A stretch of DNA of 64,000 bases from NCBI GenBank assembly GCA_028023455.1, contig JAQFVV010006293.1:1375844-1439843 (forward strand), written 5' to 3'. The notes beneath the pieces were generated by a model. The model worked only from the letters and a program-made list of their open reading frames with translations. It did no database searches and was not told the origin of the DNA. This document shows positions 39,917-51,754 of this stretch, piece by piece. Position 1 is the stretch's first letter. Every line of letters starts with the position of its first letter. The DNA comes from Epiperipatus broadwayi (lineage: Eukaryota > Onychophora > Udeonychophora > Euonychophora > Peripatidae). The position numbers and the translations under genes are program-made.

Positions 39917-40563
39917 GGATCGTGGTTTGCAGACCGTACTGTAGCCGTCAGAGGGCGCGGCGACATCATCAACAACCGGCCTGAAAATGGCAAGTGATAG
40001 AATCTTCATGGTTTTTTGGTTTTAGTATTTGAATTTTTTAGCATTTTCTTTCATTTTTTTATGATTTGTTGTTTTCGATGTATTTGCTATACATATATTG
40101 TCTGAGGCATTTTTATTTGTCGATTTTTAGGCGTTTTTTTATTTGGGGGGGTATAGCTCATAATGCAATTTTCATGATTTTTTGTTTTTATTATTTGAAT
40201 TTTTTAGCATTTTCTTGCATTTTTTTTTAATTTGTAGTTTTCGATTTATTTGCTGTACATATATTGCCTTAGGCATTTTTATTTGTCGATTTTTAGGCGT
40301 TTTTTTGATTGGGGGGGGGTATAGCTCATAATGCAATTTTCATGATTTTTTGTTTTTATTATTTGAATTTTGTAGCATTTTCTTTAATTTTTTTTTAATT
40401 TGTAGTTTTCGCTTTATTTGCTGTACATATATTGCCTTAGGCATTTTTATTTGTCGATTTTGAGGCGTTTTGTAAAAAAATTTATCACTTGCCATTTTCA
40501 GGCCGGTTGTTGATGATGTCGCCGCGCCCTCTGACGGCTACAGTACGATCTGCAAACCAGGAC
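39917..40563. mobile_element. Element with ~80 bp GC-rich inverted ends and tandem-repeat core
   Basis: The left end (39917-40000) and right end (40482-40563) are near-perfect inverted repeats of about 80 bp. They contain 'cagagggcgcggcgacatc' and 'aacaaccggcctgaaaatgg', strikingly CpG-rich for this window. The core is three copies of a ~167 bp unit. No protein is encoded; the overlapping short frames at 40489-40784 run out of the right end. The plan of conserved ends around ~160 bp tandem repeats recalls the molluscan 'pearl'-type elements. The target duplication is unclear (ggatc at the left, ggacc at the right). Confidence 0.75.
40003..40478 (+). repeat. Three tandem ~167 bp repeats
   Basis: Units start near 40003, 40169 and 40337 with 'ttcatg(a/g)ttttttg'. 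Each contains 'tttgaattttttagcattt', 'tacatatattg' and 'catttttatttgtcgattt'. The first two are followed by a G run and 'tatagctcataatgc'; the third is cut at the right inverted repeat. Confidence 0.8.
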
Positions 40564-40943
40564 CATTATTATATATGCATTGTGAATACAAATGCAATCC
40601 ATATTTCTTATTTTTCAAAGTCCCCTATTCTATATTTAACTTTATGCTTCCTCTACTACTCTTCAAACCCCTTTATACAAAAGGAGACAAACTTTACTTT
40701 CTTTCAATGGTGATTGATAAACACGTTTTCCAACCTCAGGCCTCAAAACATTTTCTTTCTCAAATAAATCATTTCCTTTTTTAAATTAAAAAATTATTTA
40801 GCAGCAAAATTACTAAAAACCAACTAATCTTGCATACAAATTAATTATAAAGCCTCCAACTTAATTATAAAGCCTCCTTACAGTAATGCTGCCACAACAA
40901 AAGTTTTTTTTACTCTACATTTAAAATAGCATAATGAAACACT

Positions 40944-43900
40944 AGCTGCAGAAAGGAGTTTGCTATTAATTGAAAGGAGACCCTTTGATTCCTCTTGGAG
41001 GCCTTAAAGGAACTGAGCAGGGCAAATTCCTAATGTCCACTCCATACGTTCTTGTCGTTGCAGCTGTTATTACTATATGATTATTCATATAGTATACGAA
41101 CATGGATGGGCTGCTCACCAACACGCATTAGCCAGCGTGGTGAGTTTATTGGCTTTTTACCTCTGAGTTTAAGATCAAGAAACACCATGGTCTTTCTTCT
41201 CAGTGCCTGATAAGGCAGAATGAATGTTTGTGTAAATGATAAATATTTTTCCAATACATATATACAATTATGACAGACAAAAATAAAGCATGGCCCTTAT
41301 TCCCAGGAGGCTGTAAAGTCACCAACCAAGGCAGCGGTTGGTGGCCGAAGGTGGAGGGTGCTAAGAATCCCCTGATTGTGGACCCAGGCTGCCATTTGAT
41401 GACGACTTTTTATTTAGGTACTTACAACTGCAGATCACTTTCAAGTGAAGGAAGATTGCAAGAATTAGAAGAAGAATTGTCTTATATTAAATGGGACATT
41501 ATTGGACTTTGTGAAGTTAGAAGAAAAGGTGAAGAAACAATTGATTTAAAAAGTGGACATATACTCTATTATAAAGGCACACATATTGGAAATACAAGTG
41601 GAGTAGGATTCATTATAAATAAAAAGTGGAAGAACAATATTGTGGAGATTGATGGTGTATCGGACAGAGTTGCAAGATTAGTTATACAACTTAATAGCAG
41701 ATACCAAATGCAGATAATTCAGGTTTATGCCCCAACAAGTTCTCATAGTGATGAAGTAGTAGAAGATTTTTATATGGATGTACAAAAGGCTTTTGATCAG
41801 AGTAAACAACATTTTAAAATTGTTATGGGAGACTTTAATGCTAGAATTGGTAGACAAATGAAAGATGAAATTGCTGTAGGTAATTTTGGTTATGGTAATA
41901 GAAATGAGAGAGGACATAGACTTGTGGAGTTTGCAGAAAAAGAAAAACTTTATATTATGAATTCATTTTTTGAGAAAAATGTTAAAAGGAAATGGACATG
42001 GAAGCATCCAAATGAAGGTACAGCAGAATTGGATTATATTTTGACTAACAGGAAATACATATTTCAAGATTGTAATGTTCTTAATAAATTTAACACAGGA
42101 AGTGATCATCGATTAGTAAGGTGTAAGTTACATGTTAATGTAAAACTAGAGAGACAAAAATTATTGAGAAAAACAATATTTACAGTTGATATTCCTAATC
42201 TTCAGAAACATTCTAATGAATTTAAATTAGAACTTACAAATAGGTTTCAAGTGTTAGGAGATTTTGAACATGATTCAGATTTGAATGAAATTAATATGAA
42301 AATAACTGATACACTTTTAAAAACTGCAACAAAGATAGCTGGTAGAAAAAAGCAGCAATTGACTAATAAAATTTCTACTGAGACTAGAGAATTTATGAAG
42401 AAAAGAAGGAATATGAAGATATACAAAAATGATGTATTAAAAAGAATTGAATATCTCGAATTTTGTAAAATGGTATGGAAAAGAGTTGAAAATGATATAA
42501 GAAAGTATAACTGTGAAATAGCAAGGAAAGCTGTAGAAGAAAATAAAAGTCTCAAGAATGTTAAACAACATTTTGGTATTGGTAGGAAATTTATATCTGC
42601 AATAAGAAAAAAAGATGGAATTATTACTAAAAAGAGAGATGACATCATGAAATTGGTAGAAGATTTTTATCAAGAATTATATAGTAATAAAGAACAAGTA
42701 TCTCCTATATCTATTACATCTTCTGAATTGCCCAGAATTTTAAATGAAGAAGTGAGACATGCAATTAAATGTATGAAGAAAGGAAAGGCTCCAGGAAATG
42801 ATGGAATTATAATTGATATATTAAAAGAAGGAGGTGAAGAAATAGAAACAATTTTAGCAAAGTTATATACCAAATGTCTAAATGATAAAGATGTACCGGA
42901 AGATTGGAAGAATGCAGTAATAATATTAATATTTAAAAAAGGTGATAAAGAAGATATTAGAAATTACAGACCTATCAGCCTTTTATCAGTTTTATATAAA
43001 ATTTTTACCAAGATAATTACAACTCGTCTACAGAGAACTTTGGATTTCCACCAACCAAGAGAACAAGCTGGATTTAAAAGTGGTTTTAGTACAATAGATC
43101 ATATCCAGGTATTGAGAGAAGTCATAGAAAGGACAAATGAACATGAGTTGTCATTATGTTTTGGATTTGTAGATTATGAAAAGGCATTCGATTCTATACA
43201 CATTTCTTCAGTGATTAAAGCATTGGATCATCAAGGTATAGATCCAGGATATTGTCATATTTTAAAGAATATTTATAAAAATGCAACAGCAACAATTAGA
43301 TTACATAATGATACTGGAAAAATCAACATTGAGAAAGGTGTAAGGCAAGGTGACTCCATATCTCCAAAACTTTTTACAGCAGTGCTGCAAGAAGTATTTT
43401 GTGGATTAAAATGGGAAACTAAAGGAATGAAAGTAAATGGAGACTATTTAAGTCATTTAGATTTTGCAGATGATGTAGTTGTTTTTGCAAATAATGCTTC
43501 AGAGCTGCAGGAAATGTTGCAGGAGTTAGCAGATGAAAGTAGAAAAGTAGGACTAAAGATAAATGTTAAAAAGACTAAAGTAATGTTTAATCGATTTGCT
43601 CAAAATATGAAAATAAAGATTGATTATGAAGAATTAGAAGAAGTTAACAATTACAAATACCTAGGTCAGATTATTAATACAGATGGAAACATAATGGAGG
43701 AAATTAATCATAGAATTAAACTTGGTTGGAGTGCTTTTGGTAGAAATAACTTGATACTAAAAGGAAATATGCCTATGTGTTTGAAAAGAATGGTTTTTAA
43801 CAAATGTGTTTTACCAGTTCTTACTTATGGATCTGAGACTTGGACACTTAATAAAAGAGCAATACAGAGACTTCAGACCACTCAAAGGAGTATGGAGAGA

Positions 43901-44227
43901 TGTATGTTGGGAGTAACAAGAAGAGATCGAAAACGCAATGTATGGGTAAGACAACAAACAGGTGTTACTGACCTTATTGAAAAAATTAAAAGATTGAAAT
44001 GGAGTTGGGCTGGACATATTGCTAGAAGAAATGATAATAGATGGACAATTGAAATTTTAAACTGGATTCCAAGAGATTGTAAAAGACCCAGAAAGAGACC
44101 ACATGTGAGATGGATGGATGAAATAAGAAAATGTGCAGGGGTGTTGTGGAGATAAAGATCGGAGAAGATGGATTAAACTTGGAGAGACCATCCTGCAGTG
44201 GATTGATAATGGTTGATGATGATGATG
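40944..44227 (+). mobile_element. Full-length RTE-clade LINE
   Basis: The 3.28 kb insertion is bounded by an 11-bp direct repeat aatgaaacact at 40933-40943 and 44228-44238, as expected for a LINE target-site duplication. It comprises a ~326 bp 5' region, a single 961-codon ORF and a short 3' untranslated region ending in a (TGA)n-like microsatellite (44213-44227). Short length, one long EN-RT ORF and a microsatellite tail instead of poly-A are typical of the RTE clade. A complete ORF and intact duplications indicate a recent insertion. Confidence 0.85.
41270..44155 (+). CDS. RTE LINE endonuclease-reverse transcriptase polyprotein
   Basis: This protein nicks genomic DNA and reverse-transcribes its own RNA at the nick. 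The N-terminal apurinic-like endonuclease (residues about 48-285) keeps the catalytic set: TYNCRS with N53, E82 in CEVRR, GDFNA (D188, N190), LDYIL (D255) and GSDH (D279, H280). A basic linker (about 355-440) follows. The RT (about 500-800) has KAPGNDGI (506-513), NYRPISLL (565-572), VDYEKAFD (D635), GVRQGDSISP (690-699), DFADD (D734, D735) and KYLGQII. The C-terminus (ETWTLNKRAIQRLQTTQRSMER, RLKWSWAGHIAR) is characteristic of RTE proteins, often mislabelled 'craniofacial development protein 2-like'. There is no stop or frameshift over 961 codons. The first ATG is used; the ~45 residues ahead of the endonuclease are unusual and Met44 is an alternative start. Short frames on the other strand are shadows. 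Confidence 0.93.
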   Translation: MTDKNKAWPLFPGGCKVTNQGSGWWPKVEGAKNPLIVDPGCHLMTTFYLGTYNCRSLSSEGRLQELEEELSYIKWDIIGLCEVRRKGEETIDLKSGHILYYKGTHIGNTSGVGFIINKKWKNNIVEIDGVSDRVARLVIQLNSRYQMQIIQVYAPTSSHSDEVVEDFYMDVQKAFDQSKQHFKIVMGDFNARIGRQMKDEIAVGNFGYGNRNERGHRLVEFAEKEKLYIMNSFFEKNVKRKWTWKHPNEGTAELDYILTNRKYIFQDCNVLNKFNTGSDHRLVRCKLHVNVKLERQKLLRKTIFTVDIPNLQKHSNEFKLELTNRFQVLGDFEHDSDLNEINMKITDTLLKTATKIAGRKKQQLTNKISTETREFMKKRRNMKIYKNDVLKRIEYLEFCKMVWKRVENDIRKYNCEIARKAVEENKSLKNVKQHFGIGRKFISAIRKKDGIITKKRDDIMKLVEDFYQELYSNKEQVSPISITSSELPRILNEEVRHAIKCMKKGKAPGNDGIIIDILKEGGEEIETILAKLYTKCLNDKDVPEDWKNAVIILIFKKGDKEDIRNYRPISLLSVLYKIFTKIITTRLQRTLDFHQPREQAGFKSGFSTIDHIQVLREVIERTNEHELSLCFGFVDYEKAFDSIHISSVIKALDHQGIDPGYCHILKNIYKNATATIRLHNDTGKINIEKGVRQGDSISPKLFTAVLQEVFCGLKWETKGMKVNGDYLSHLDFADDVVVFANNASELQEMLQELADESRKVGLKINVKKTKVMFNRFAQNMKIKIDYEELEEVNNYKYLGQIINTDGNIMEEINHRIKLGWSAFGRNNLILKGNMPMCLKRMVFNKCVLPVLTYGSETWTLNKRAIQRLQTTQRSMERCMLGVTRRDRKRNVWVRQQTGVTDLIEKIKRLKWSWAGHIARRNDNRWTIEILNWIPRDCKRPRKRPHVRWMDEIRKCAGVLWR

Positions 44228-44239
44228 AATGAAACACTT

Positions 44240-45860
44240 TCCAAAGGATGTTATTCCTGATTTTTCCAAGTCTAATTTAAACTCTTGACCTTAATTTTCT
44301 CTCCACATCCACACAATTAGCACACAATTTTTGTAACAATCAAAATTCTTTTGTATAAATTTGCAAAAAAATATAAACTGTAATTTGTCTTAAATAGCAA
44401 AACAAACATGTCAGCTCAGCAAGTCAGTCAGAGTTTTTTTTTAATTTACATTACATTTGTAGTGAAAAAAACAATCCAAATCCAAATATAACATGTGTAA
44501 TGGTATGAAAAGTAGAGTTGTTTTGACCTAACCTAGAGATGCAGGTAGAAGGGATTCAAATCTCCCTTACTTCTCCAGATTGCTACTAAGCAACTTATTC
44601 CTCAAACTTCACTAGAATTTATTTTTAATGTTTGCCCAGTAGTCAGTCAGAGAGAGAAGAGACCACAAAAATGAATTTTTAACATATGTAATGATCAGGT
44701 TTACATATATATCACAAAAGAAAAACAATACTATGAGGTTTTAATTATAGTGAATGAAAGACAAAAGAATCTTTTATTATTTACATTAGCAGAACTACAC
44801 AAAGATTTATTAATGGTGCTGCAGGCTGTTTTCCCTGCAACAGTTTACAGATATGTAGGAAAATCACCTTTCTGTCACGAGAACAAAAAAAGACAAATTT
44901 ATATTATAATTTTGGGAATATTTCTAGCCAACTATCAGGTTACACCATGTTAAAGAGAGCACAAGGTAAGAAATAAATGGTTAAAGTAACTAAAGCACAT
45001 TTTAGACACATTTAAAGTATAGCCCTCTTCCTAAAAATGAAATAGTGACCCCCAATGGATATTTTCAGTTTTGTTAGAAACATTTCAATAATATTTTAAA
45101 GGTTTTTAAAATAAATATAAAATATTACTTCCTAAGGCGATCGAATATTGTGAGCTAGGATGTTTCCCGAGACATGATGGCAAAAACCAAGAGGCTAACA
45201 TGAGGTCTGGATAGCTCTCCATCTCTAAATTGAATTAGAGAAAAATGGAATTTGTTCACTAAGCACGTGATCCAATGTCAGAATAAGATGGGATCCAATT
45301 TTATTAATCTTCATTGTGATCCCAAGGCAGGTAGATTAGCCTATGTAGACTTGGTAAAAGAGTGTGCTAAACACATGCCGAGATGCCCACATGATCACTC
45401 CAGAAGCAATATAATACAAATACGGTCCAACGACCTTAAAAAAACCCATTTGCAAAAATATATATATAAAACATTACGAAGGTCTAACCAAACAGATTAT
45501 TCATTATAAAATAATTATTATTTTCCCTTTATAAACTTGAGATCACTTATACGAAAAAGGCGAATATATTGATAATTAGTTATGGCTTAACCCGTCCACC
45601 CACAGAGTCAATATGTAATTCAAAAACTTTAATATATATATAGACAACTGTACATTCTCTCTCTCTCTCTTTTTTTTTTTACAAATAGAATAAATACGAA
45701 CGCTTATTTTATTTTGCGTTCTTGAAAAATAGAATTATACATTTGTAACTCTTCCATTGGTTAAAAACAAACAAACAAACAAACAAAAAAAACATATAAT
45801 AAAAGTAACATTGATAGGGATTTTCTTTTTTTTATAAATTTTTTTTCAATAAAATCTTTA
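44240..45860. other. No recognised gene; one unmatched ORF and short microsatellites
   Basis: An 85-codon frame at 45252-45509 has His/Cys clusters (KECAKHMPRCPHDHS) but no domain I can name, and it may be chance. (CT)n lies at about 45656-45670 and (AAAC)n at 45767-45786. The stretch is mildly GC-richer at 45130-45430. Confidence 0.35.
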
Positions 45861-45865
45861 ATATC

Positions 45866-46267
45866 ACGTGATCACTATATCCCACGCTTGCTCATAACTG
45901 TTGTTAAAATAGGAAAAACTCTCTCCATACAGTAGTGCTACTCAAAGCAGACCTATATGACTATATAAGCTACTGAGCTTAGATTGAAAATATTTGTGTG
46001 TTTTCAATTTTATTCTCATAGTTTAGTAGTTTTGTAGAGATAAAAGATGGCTGCTGGAGGGTTGCATTAGATCCTAAGATCTAGGTGCAGTGCTCTCAGA
46101 TCCAAGGCGCCTCACTGACGAAGGTCATAAGCCAGAAACTAGTTCGGGGATGTTGGATGAGTAGGCACTAGATAGGGAATTTTATGCACAAGCCTTCTGG
46201 CATCCATTGATTACTATGTTTTGCTTTGAGTGGCACTACTGTATGGTGAGAGTTTTGCCTATTTTAA
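45866..46267 (+). repeat. Family B terminal-inverted-repeat element, copy 3
   Basis: The most complete copy. The left end 'aaaactctctccatacagta' (45914-45933) is answered by 'tactgtatggtgagagtttt' (46237-46256). A further outer inverted segment includes 'cacgtgatcactat' near 45866. The core matches copies 1, 2 and 4. No coding sequence. Confidence 0.7.
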
Positions 46268-46331
46268 AAATCTTTAATAATTAAAAATTTCTAAAAAGGA
46301 GGATTTGCACTTTCCGCGTTTTGCTTTCTCT

Positions 46332-46494
46332 CTTTAAAAATAAAATTTATACATGAAATGGAATACTTAATTATAGATGTATAATGGCGATCAAGTTTAG
46401 TGAGGCATTTTTCACTTAAATTAATAAGAGTTATCATTGCCATTATACATCTATAATTAAGTATTCAATTTCATGTATATGTTTTATTTTTAAA
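46332..46494. repeat. Short inverted repeat (hairpin, MITE-like)
   Basis: Arms of about 60 bp, 46332-46393 and 46433-46494, are nearly perfect inverted copies ('tacttaattatagatgtata' and its complement) around a ~40 bp loop. No target duplication was resolved. Confidence 0.7.
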
Positions 46495-46499
46495 GAAAG

Positions 46500-49400
46500 A
46501 AAATAGAGCATCTATCTTATTGCTTTCCTACTTGAAATCTCTTTTGTTACAATAAGACATGTAAATAATCTCCAAGTGTGTATAATAAACCTAATAAAGT
46601 TAATTTAAAACTAAATTTTGCAGATGTTGGTGAAATAACAGTCAGTGAAAAATAATGATCAGCCCTTCCCATCACATTAGCATTTTAAAACAAACCCCCA
46701 CCTAATTCCTATTAACTACTTTTCTTTAGGTTCCTTTATAGACAAGAAAAGCCTATTTATCACTTTAAAATTGTCATTAGTTTTTTTTGCCGCCTCTTTG
46801 CTTTGATTGTAACACACATAGAAAATTATTATTTGCATGTTATTTGGTCATTTGGCATTTCCTTTGGTTTTATCCACCCCCATCCCACACTCTAATCTCA
46901 TAAAATCATCCACATTAATTTTAGATACTTGTTATCTGTGTAAGTGCATAAATAATCTTTTGGAGGTTTGACTTTAAAATGGACTAAATCCCCCAAAAGA
47001 AAACTTATACAAACAAAATCTAGCACATGTTTTTTGATTTAGTCAAAAAACAGCTGTGATAAACCCAGCAAAAAGATCTACAAAATCTAAGTTCTGCTAC
47101 CTATGCTCAACCAAACAAAAAGGAGTCACATTATTTGTCATCAAAATTGTCTCAAGTGTATGTTTTGTTTTTGTTCTTGACACAAAATAATTTTTGTTCA
47201 TTAAAATGGTCTAAAGTTTTTCATACTATCGGTCTATTATTTTGATCTCATACTTACAGAAATTTTTTATTATTTTGACTTGATTTGGTTCCAGAAAAAT
47301 AACAAGTAGTAAACATGATGCAGTCATTAACTATTTTATATATATTTTAAACACAAAGCTGGAGGAAAAACAGAAACTCATTTAGTAATTGAAAAATTGT
47401 CTAAAGTAGTTTTTGATTTAAAAAAAAAAGTACATGTAAAACATACCATTTTTTTCTTTACTGAACACCCCCCCCCCAAAAAAAAAAATGTCATTTATAA
47501 GTTCAAATTTCATCCAAAATCTGCAAAACAATGTCTTCTTCCTTCTAAAATAGGCATTAGATTTATTGCTTAGTATCTTCAGTAGTTTTTGGAGACTATT
47601 TTGTTGCTCCCTCAAGTATCCAAAATGTTAAACATTTTTTGCCCAAGTTAATACAAATACTATTTAAATATAAATTGAAAGAAATTCATTTTTTGAAATA
47701 TTTAACAATTAATAAAGTATCCCTGATTATTTTCAATATTGTAGTACAACAGTAGTCCATCTATTTACTCCAGCTATCAATTTTTTAACTTAAGTATTTA
47801 GTGGTTATTAAATATTAGTGTGACATCTAAATCCCAAACTAGTTTTTGATTATTGACCTTTTCCCATGAAGAATAGTGGATTTACCCATACAATTACTAA
47901 TTACCTTAATTTACTTCTTTTATATATTATTATTCAAGATAGTAAGTAGCTAATATTTTTAATATTCTACACTTTCTTAAAGCAAGGGTTTAAAAATTGT
48001 AGCTGAGAATATTTTTCTAAATCTCCCTGTCCCCACATATTTATTTTCTCACGAAGCTCTAAAATTGAAATGGTATAAGCATTGACAAATTACCATTGAC
48101 TGAAGATCAGGTGTTAACACTCGGTTATAATAGTCTATTGTCTAGTTACCCTACTTGATTTAGCACCATCATTCTGCATAGTTTATTGCTGGTTCATGTA
48201 ATGCTACTTCAACTGTTATTTTTCAGTGCTTGAACTTCTTAGCAATAAACAATTGGATTATGTATTTATTTATATATTATCACCAAAACATCACATTATG
48301 GTAATTGTGCATTAAAACGATGAATTGAATTGCCAGCTAATAACAATAACCCCCCTCCCCATTCATTTAACTTTATTAGTATGTATAATAAACAACTTAT
48401 ATATATATAAGAACTGAAAGCTTTTACATTATAATTTTATTTTGCAAAAATCGTCTTTTGAGTGCCATTCCTAGTCATTAGAATGATATTTTTATATTTA
48501 CAAACACTGAAGATAGATACTAAAGCTTATTGAGTGTATAAATTGACAGATTACCGTCTGTCTGCTTTTTGTCAAGCATGCTTAAATTACTTAAATAGGT
48601 GCATTACATGGAGGGTCTGACTTTTTTGCTCATTTCTTTGTGTTAGTGAAAATAATTGTTAATTTATTATTTTCTTTTAATTGGTAACTTATTGTAAATA
48701 ATTCTATAGTCAAGTTTAATTATAATTATTAAGAGTTTTTTTTTTTGTACACAGCAATTCGATTTTGTTGAAGTGTAATTAAATGGGAGATATTCTAAAT
48801 ATTTTGTTCTGTTGACTACAGTGTTTACCAAGATGGATTATATTTTTAGACTTAAAAGAAAATTAATTTTATTATCCCATAAAATCTCATTTAATAAAAA
48901 CATTATTGATTATAACCGTTTTATTTTTTAAAATTTTTCTCTAGCATTAACTACTTTTTTAAAAAAAAATCTTTTATTTCATTCTTTGATTTATTACTAT
49001 TATAATGTGAAAAAGTAAAATACCATAAAGAGAAGAAATGTTCTCAGGTTAGTACTGCTAATTATTTTTTTGTTTATTAAAAAAAATCAATAATATTATG
49101 CAGACTTCCATCTTTTTTTTTCATATAAGATAAACTAATTGATATATATATAGAAATCATTTGTTGTTAGGTTACAGTAAAACTGATTTTTTTTTTTGTT
49201 GTTGACCGTTTTAGTTTTTCATTGCTTCTATCATCAGATTATTAATTAGTCCTTAAAATGTTGTTGGAATAAATTTGTAATTTTTTATTTTACTAAAAGT
49301 AAGGCATTCTTCTAATAATTTCTTGGTTAATTTATTTATTTTATTTAAATTTAAGCATTTACTTAATAATAAAAAAGTAAAAGTATTTAATAAAAATTAA

Positions 49401-50390
49401 TTATAGAAAAATACTACTAAGCCAGAAGAAATAAAGACCCTCTCTACCAAGGTTCTTTGATCTGATATTTTTTTTAAATCTTAATTTTTATAAATCGTTA
49501 TAAATACTTTATCTATTTCAGACCTCCGCTCATCCCTTTATTCTAAATATTTGATTTGAAAAATTGATGCAAAATATATGTTTTTGCATGTCTTATGTCT
49601 ACCTATCTAATGATGGCATATAAATTGATTATATACTGTATATATTTATTGAAAATTTTTAAGTAATCTATCGAAAGACTTGATATTTGTCATAATTAAA
49701 AAAATTATAACAGTTTTAAAAAACAAAAACGTGTTAGTTAGCCATTCAAGTGCTTGAAAGATAATGATTTCTTTAAGAAATTAGTCATACAATCATTTGG
49801 ACTTTAAATTGAGAAAGTTTGTGGTCATCAGGTCCCATTGAACTAAAAAAAGATCACACATTTTATAATATACTGAAAAACTTCTGAAATTCTTGAATTC
49901 TCATTTAACTTCTCTCATAAAACTGATGATAATGATATTATTGTTGTTGTTGTTAGTATTATTATTATTATTGCTTCAACAATAATTTTTATTAATTCTT
50001 TGGGTTCCATAGCATTTCATAACATTGATTGTAAGGGTTACAGGTGCAATCATGTTGTACAGGTTTTTATATGGATTAATTTGAAGGGTTACAATAATCA
50101 GGTTTCAAGGTATATTTTTTTACAAATGCTGCTACTAGTTTTGATGCAGAGATAAATATCAACTTTAATCATTAAAGTCTTAAAAAAAGTTCAATATAAA
50201 ACTCACTTTCATATATAGATATAGATATGACCTAAGATTATAAAATCTGGCATCATATTGAAAGTTCTTTACAGTCACTAAATTAATCTTGATTATTGTT
50301 CTTTTAATTATTAATCTTGTCATATACTAGGGATGTAGCTTATAATGCATGTAGCAAAAAATCAACCCATGACTACTATACAAAGAACAA
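46500..50390. other. No recognisable gene
   Basis: AT-rich sequence. The frame at 47418-47615 is low-complexity. A (TTG/TTA)n patch lies at 49938-49972. No repeat partners were found in the window. Confidence 0.5.
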
Positions 50391-50399
50391 AGTCAATTC

Positions 50400-51240
50400 A
50401 GAGTAGAATTACGTGTGGTGACAGGTGGTAGATTGTGATAGAGGAAAAGTAGTGGTGGACAGAGTTGAAGGCAGTTAGTGAAGGTAAGTTTTGTTGAGAG
50501 TAATGGATGATAACATTGAATGCTTTTCAATGTGGTTATTGTTGGATTATGATTTGTTATAGATTGGATGGTTGTTTTAGTAGTGACCAGGTGGTAGCAA
50601 ATTAACTGGGATGCAGTATTGGTCCAGGCCTTGATTTGTTGAGCTTATTGATTAATATAGTTGGGTGCTTTCTGGTGTTGTTGCCAATGGTGAAGATGCA
50701 GTGAGTGTACCAGAAGGCACACAGAATGAAAGTTGTTGCACTTGTTTAAGAAGAGTGTATCTTCTGATAGGATTGAATTAACAATTATATAGATGCATTG
50801 CCTGTATGTATTTAGCACAATAGTCTTGATTGGGTCGAGGGCTTGGCACTGCTGAAACAGATGTTGAGTTTCTTCTGCCACAGGACATAATTTGCAGAAT
50901 GAATTTATATTTTTATATAGATGGCAATATCAAAGAAAATGCAATGTTGGCAATGCATGTAGGTTAAGACAAACCAGGAAATCAAAACATTTAGATTCCA
51001 GGGACCATCTTTTGAAGGAGTGGAATAGCTGACGGTTATTGATACCAAGCATAGGAGGACAATCTTTGTTGGCTTGCAAATATAGTATAGCATATGCTTG
51101 CCAGTATGTATTTATTAGTTATGGTGAATGTTGATTGGTTTGATGCTGAAAGGACTGATTGGTTAAGTGTGGTTAGAAATGTCACTGATATAGGGGAGGT
51201 CTATTAGTAGGGATCACTTGCAACAGCAATAGTAGTGCTG
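50400..51240 (-). pseudogene. LINE C-terminal region with RT-associated zinc-finger remnant
   Basis: Minus-strand open stretches (51093-50905 and 50881-50645) read in order WSLES, then LHALPTLHFL-like residues, then EETQHLFQQCQALDP. The ETxxHLFxxC pattern after a CPLC-like knuckle is the zf-RVT region found downstream of RT in many LINEs. Frames are shifted and the first cysteines are disturbed, so this is a relic. Its GC content is higher than its flanks. The clade cannot be fixed. Confidence 0.45.
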
Positions 51241-51305
51241 GGAACTTTTGAACAATTGATGCAATTGAATTCATGTCTTTTTGGATATAGACAATTTGGA
51301 TGCTA

Positions 51306-51309
<4 letters not shown>

Positions 51310-51399
<90 letters not shown>
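51310..51399 (+). repeat. (ATT)n microsatellite
   Basis: About 30 uninterrupted ATT units, followed by three ATC units. Confidence 0.95.
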
Positions 51400-51638
51400 C
51401 ATCATCATTAAAGGAGCTTTATTGAAATTCAAAATAGTTACATATTTAGAAAAATCATAGGTTGCATCACAAGTTTACATCAATACTGTTACATATAACT
51501 AATTAGAAACCATATAAAAGGTTACTTAAAATTAAATTTGATTATATATATTAAAAAAATGGTTCATAAATTAATACAAGTTACATAATGTTATATAATT
51601 CTTTAGTATCTACTTTTGTTTTTCCAAAGGCACTTAAG

Positions 51639-51640
<2 letters not shown>

Positions 51641-51684
<44 letters not shown>
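51641..51684 (+). repeat. (TA)n microsatellite
   Basis: An uninterrupted TA tract of about 22 units, one of the longest in the window. Confidence 0.95.
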
Positions 51685-51685
<1 letters not shown>

Positions 51686-51754
51686 GTACATAAATGGTAC
51701 AGTTTTTGTTGCAATTAGGTTTATCACCTTAGCACTGTCTCAGTTGCTGATGCA

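Noticed and set aside
42247-42648. Minus-strand 133-residue protein
   Set aside because: It lies wholly antisense to the intact RTE ORF and is a codon-composition shadow.
41270-44155. A host 'craniofacial development protein 2' gene
   Set aside because: The endonuclease plus RT architecture, target duplications and microsatellite tail show a LINE. That product name is a known mislabel of RTE proteins.
45252-45509. Zinc-binding protein with Cys/His cluster
   Set aside because: The Cys/His spacing fits no family I can name, there is no second exon or repeat copy, and chance cannot be excluded.
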